Shown: one piece after another, positions 4,938-6,687 of the stretch
Layout: each line of letters starts with the position of its first letter
Position numbering within the stretch: the stretch's first letter is position 1
Assembly (NCBI GenBank): GCA_002331575.1
Contig: DCZG01000051.1
Location: 3,848 to 10,534 of the forward strand
Source: Atopobium sp. UBA2090
GTDB taxonomy: Bacteria; Actinomycetota; Coriobacteriia; Coriobacteriales; Atopobiaceae
Length of the DNA: 6,687 nt
Direction: 5' to 3'
Notes under the pieces: generated by a model
What the model was told of the DNA's origin: nothing
What the model saw: the letters and a program-made list of their open reading frames with translations, nothing else
The model's database searches: none
Translations under genes and position numbers: made by a program

Positions 4938-6106
4938 GAAGGGACGTCTTCAGGGGATACCGGCGCGAGGACGGGAGCGTGGGCGTGCGCAACCACGTCC
5001 TCGTGCTCCCCACAAGCGTCTGCGCCTCCGACGTCGCGGAGAAGGTCGCCCGTCTCGTCCCGGGGTGCGTGACCTTCCACAACCAGTCCGGGTGCTCGCA
5101 GCTCGCCTGCGACCAGGCGCTCACGACGGGCGTGCTCGTGGGGTATGCCGCCAACCCGAACGTGGCTGGCGTGCTCGTCATCGGCCTCGGCTGCGAGGGC
5201 TGCCAGGCGAGTCTCGTCGCTGATGCCATTCGCGAGCGAACGAGCAAGCCGATCAAATGCCTCGTCATCCAGGAGGTCGGCGGCACCATCGCCACCGTTG
5301 ACGAGGGCGTGCGACTGGCTCGCAGACTCGCCGCTCGGGCGGCGAAGGCAAAGCGCGTGGAATGTCCGGTGTCCGAGCTCGTCCTCGGCACCAACTGCGG
5401 AGGATCTGACGCCACGAGCGGCCTGGGGTCGAACCCCCTGCTCGGACGGCTCTCCGACATGCTCGTCGACGCCGGGGCGACGACGGTCCTCTGCGAGACG
5501 ACCGAGTTCGTCGGCGGGGAGCAGGTGCTTGCCCGTCGAGCCGCGACTCCCGAGGTGGCGACGCGCATCCTCGAGGCGGTGCGAGGCTGGGAGAACTACG
5601 CGCATCGCTTTGGGGAGGAGATCCGCGACGGGAACCCGAGCCCAGGAAACGTCGCGGGCGGCATCACGACCCTCGAGGAGAAGTCTCTCGGCTGCATTCA
5701 CAAGGGCGGGCATGCCCCGATCAACGCGTTCTACGAGTATGCCGAGCCCATCGGCCGTCACGAGGGTCTTGTCGTCATGGACACGCCGGGAAACGACCCG
5801 ACCTCGATGGCCGGCATCATCGCGGGCGGCTGCCAGCTCGTGGTCTTCACGACGGGGAGAGGGACCCCGACGGGCAACCCCATCGCGCCCGTCTACCGCA
5901 TGACGGCGAACCCCGACACCTACCGATGCATGCGAGACAACACCGACTACGACTGCTCCGAGACCATCTTCGGTCCTCGGAGCATGGACGCGCTCGCCAG
6001 CGAGCTCTGGGAGAACGTCCTCGACGTCTGCGACGGCCGGGAGACGCGTGCCGAGTCGATGGGCTTCGTCGAGACGGCCCTTCCGCACCTGTGCAACTTC
6101 ATGTGA
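4934..6106 (+). CDS. UxaA-type sugar-acid dehydratase, large subunit
   Basis: The 390-residue protein is the catalytic part of a UxaA/GarD-family dehydratase. These are iron-dependent enzymes that remove water from C2-C3 of a sugar acid to give the 2-keto-3-deoxy acid. Signatures are G8-Y-R-R-E-D-G-S-V-G-V-R-N20, H49-N-Q-S-G-C54, G86-C87-E-G-C90-Q, G152-T-N-C155-G-G-S-D159, E188-T-T-E-F, N234-P-S-P-G-N239, E248-E-K-S-L-G-C with K257-G-G, M282-D-T-P-G, and F305-T-T-G-R-G-T-P-T-G-N315. All major family blocks are present, so it looks intact. D-altronate itself, galactarate or an L-fuconate-like acid are candidates. The neighbouring lactonase, mutarotase and aldolase favour the 6-deoxy acid. It overlaps the small subunit by 4 nt, has only a weak AGGTG upstream, and is the last gene of the operon. 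Confidence 0.87.
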   Translation: MRRDVFRGYRREDGSVGVRNHVLVLPTSVCASDVAEKVARLVPGCVTFHNQSGCSQLACDQALTTGVLVGYAANPNVAGVLVIGLGCEGCQASLVADAIRERTSKPIKCLVIQEVGGTIATVDEGVRLARRLAARAAKAKRVECPVSELVLGTNCGGSDATSGLGSNPLLGRLSDMLVDAGATTVLCETTEFVGGEQVLARRAATPEVATRILEAVRGWENYAHRFGEEIRDGNPSPGNVAGGITTLEEKSLGCIHKGGHAPINAFYEYAEPIGRHEGLVVMDTPGNDPTSMAGIIAGGCQLVVFTTGRGTPTGNPIAPVYRMTANPDTYRCMRDNTDYDCSETIFGPRSMDALASELWENVLDVCDGRETRAESMGFVETALPHLCNFM

Positions 6107-6132
6107 GGGAAGGCGAGAGGACTGCGTCATGG

Positions 6133-6169
6133 CGAGAAGGACGTGCCGGCTTTCCGCGCGTCCTTCTCG
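6133..6169. terminator. Shared hairpin between convergent genes
   Basis: CGAGAAGGACG (6133-6143) pairs perfectly with CGTCCTTCTCG (6159-6169). Three more pairs, one a wobble, extend the stem to 14 bp (6133-6146 with 6156-6169) with a 9-nt loop. It lies 26 nt after the dehydratase stop and 36 nt beyond the stop of the convergent kinase gene. Neither strand has a T-run after the stem, so efficiency is uncertain, but the position and near-symmetry suggest a bidirectional terminator. Confidence 0.65.
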
Positions 6170-6205
6170 GCCGTGGCATGCAGTTGTCTGGATTCGCGGT
6201 CGGAC

Positions 6206-6687
6206 CTACCTGACGCGCTCCACGAGGACCTCCGGTGCGAGCCTCTCCGCAACGGAGAGCTCGAAGTGGCCGGTGGACGCCGAGAGGCAGTTCGCGGTCG
6301 CGCAGGCCATCGCAAAGCGGAGCTGGTCAGCCGGCTCCATGCCGCGTGCCATAGCGACGGCGAAGGTCCCGACCATGGTGTCCCCGGAGCCCACGGGGTT
6401 CACCACCTCGATGCGAGGGGGAGTGCCGAGGAAGACGCCCTCGTCACAGGCCATGAGCGCGCCCTTGGACCCGAGCGAGACGACGACCTGCGCGACTCCG
6501 CGCTCATGGAGCTGGACGGCGGCGTCTGCCACCTCGTCCGGGTTCTCCACCTTGCGGCCGAGAAGGGCGCCGATCTCGTCGGAGTTGGGCTTGACGAGGT
6601 CGGGCTTGGCATCGATGCTGCGCTCGAGGAGCGCGCCCGAGGTGTCGAGGATGGCGCGCGCACCGGACTGGTGGACGACGTCGATGA
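6206..6687 (-). CDS. PfkB-family sugar-phosphate kinase, 5' end missing
   Basis: Only the C-terminal 159 residues are in the window; the gene runs off the right edge. The fragment reads DTSGALLERS, then A26-K-P-D-L-V-K-P-N34, then V68-V-S-L-G-S-K-G-A and N96-P-V-G-S-G-D102-T-M-V. These are the PfkB-family anion-hole and ATP-binding motifs, with D102 of the fragment as the catalytic base. The DTSG and KPN blocks and the GSGDTMVG form are closest to 1-phosphofructokinase (FruK) or tagatose-6-phosphate kinase (LacC). I cannot decide between them without the N-terminal half and the neighbours. It is convergent with the operon, with 99 nt between the stops, and most likely belongs to a separate unit such as a fructose or tagatose PTS locus. 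A GTG at 6548-6550 is an internal valine, not a start, because the family sequence continues upstream of it. Confidence 0.85.
   Translation of the reverse strand, partial: IDVVHQSGARAILDTSGALLERSIDAKPDLVKPNSDEIGALLGRKVENPDEVADAAVQLHERGVAQVVVSLGSKGALMACDEGVFLGTPPRIEVVNPVGSGDTMVGTFAVAMARGMEPADQLRFAMACATANCLSASTGHFELSVAERLAPEVLVERVR

Noticed and set aside
4871..6130. Minus-strand open frame (419 codons) opposite the dehydratase large subunit
   Set aside because: The composition is the same shadow type, and the + strand carries all UxaA signature blocks.
1..6687. CRISPR arrays, tRNA or rRNA genes, insertion sequences, phage or attachment sites
   Set aside because: No repeat-spacer pattern, cloverleaf, transposase-like protein or terminal repeats were seen. 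The window is an ordinary metabolic region.

Overview
The window is GC-rich, compact bacterial DNA with short gaps between genes and clear Shine-Dalgarno sites. Gene content and base composition suggest an Actinomycetota host, possibly an anaerobic gut or oral member of Coriobacteriia (Olsenella, Collinsella or a relative). This placement is a guess from composition and style, because no rRNA or other marker is present.

Positions 1-213 contain no convincing gene. They form a locally AT-rich control region with two 11-bp direct repeats exactly 21 bp apart, followed by a dense set of GTTC/GAAC inverted repeats. This looks like the operator and promoter zone of the operon that follows. A divergent gene, perhaps the regulator, might begin at the extreme left edge, but this cannot be shown.

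Positions 214-6106 hold seven genes on the + strand that read as one sugar-catabolic operon: a RhaT-family sugar transporter, a Gfo/Idh/MocA-type NAD(P)-dependent dehydrogenase, a COG3618-type amidohydrolase (sugar lactonase), a RhaM-type sugar mutarotase, a DapA/NanA-superfamily aldolase, and the small and large subunits of a split UxaA-type (altronate-like) dehydratase. Together they fit a non-phosphorylative 6-deoxyhexose pathway: import, anomer interconversion, oxidation to the lactone, hydrolysis to the aldonate, dehydration to the 2-keto-3-deoxy acid, then aldol cleavage to pyruvate and L-lactaldehyde. The toolkit resembles the L-fucose locus of Campylobacter jejuni, but with a different dehydrogenase family and a different transporter family. 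The altronate-like dehydratase argues on stereochemical grounds for L-fucose (or L-galactose or D-arabinose) rather than L-rhamnose. No sugar kinase and no lactaldehyde oxidase or reductase is visible.

Hairpins lie in three of the intergenic gaps (before the lactonase, before the mutarotase, before the aldolase) and may tune expression within the operon. Positions 6107-6205 separate the operon from a convergent gene and carry a strong symmetrical hairpin, probably a shared terminator. Positions 6206-6687 hold the 3' part of a minus-strand PfkB-family sugar kinase, most like 1-phosphofructokinase or tagatose-6-phosphate kinase. It is probably a separate transcription unit.

The window looks like a new arrangement of known enzyme families, not a wholly unknown system. 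The most distinctive points are substituted active-site positions in the aldolase and lactonase, and the repeat-rich operon leader.
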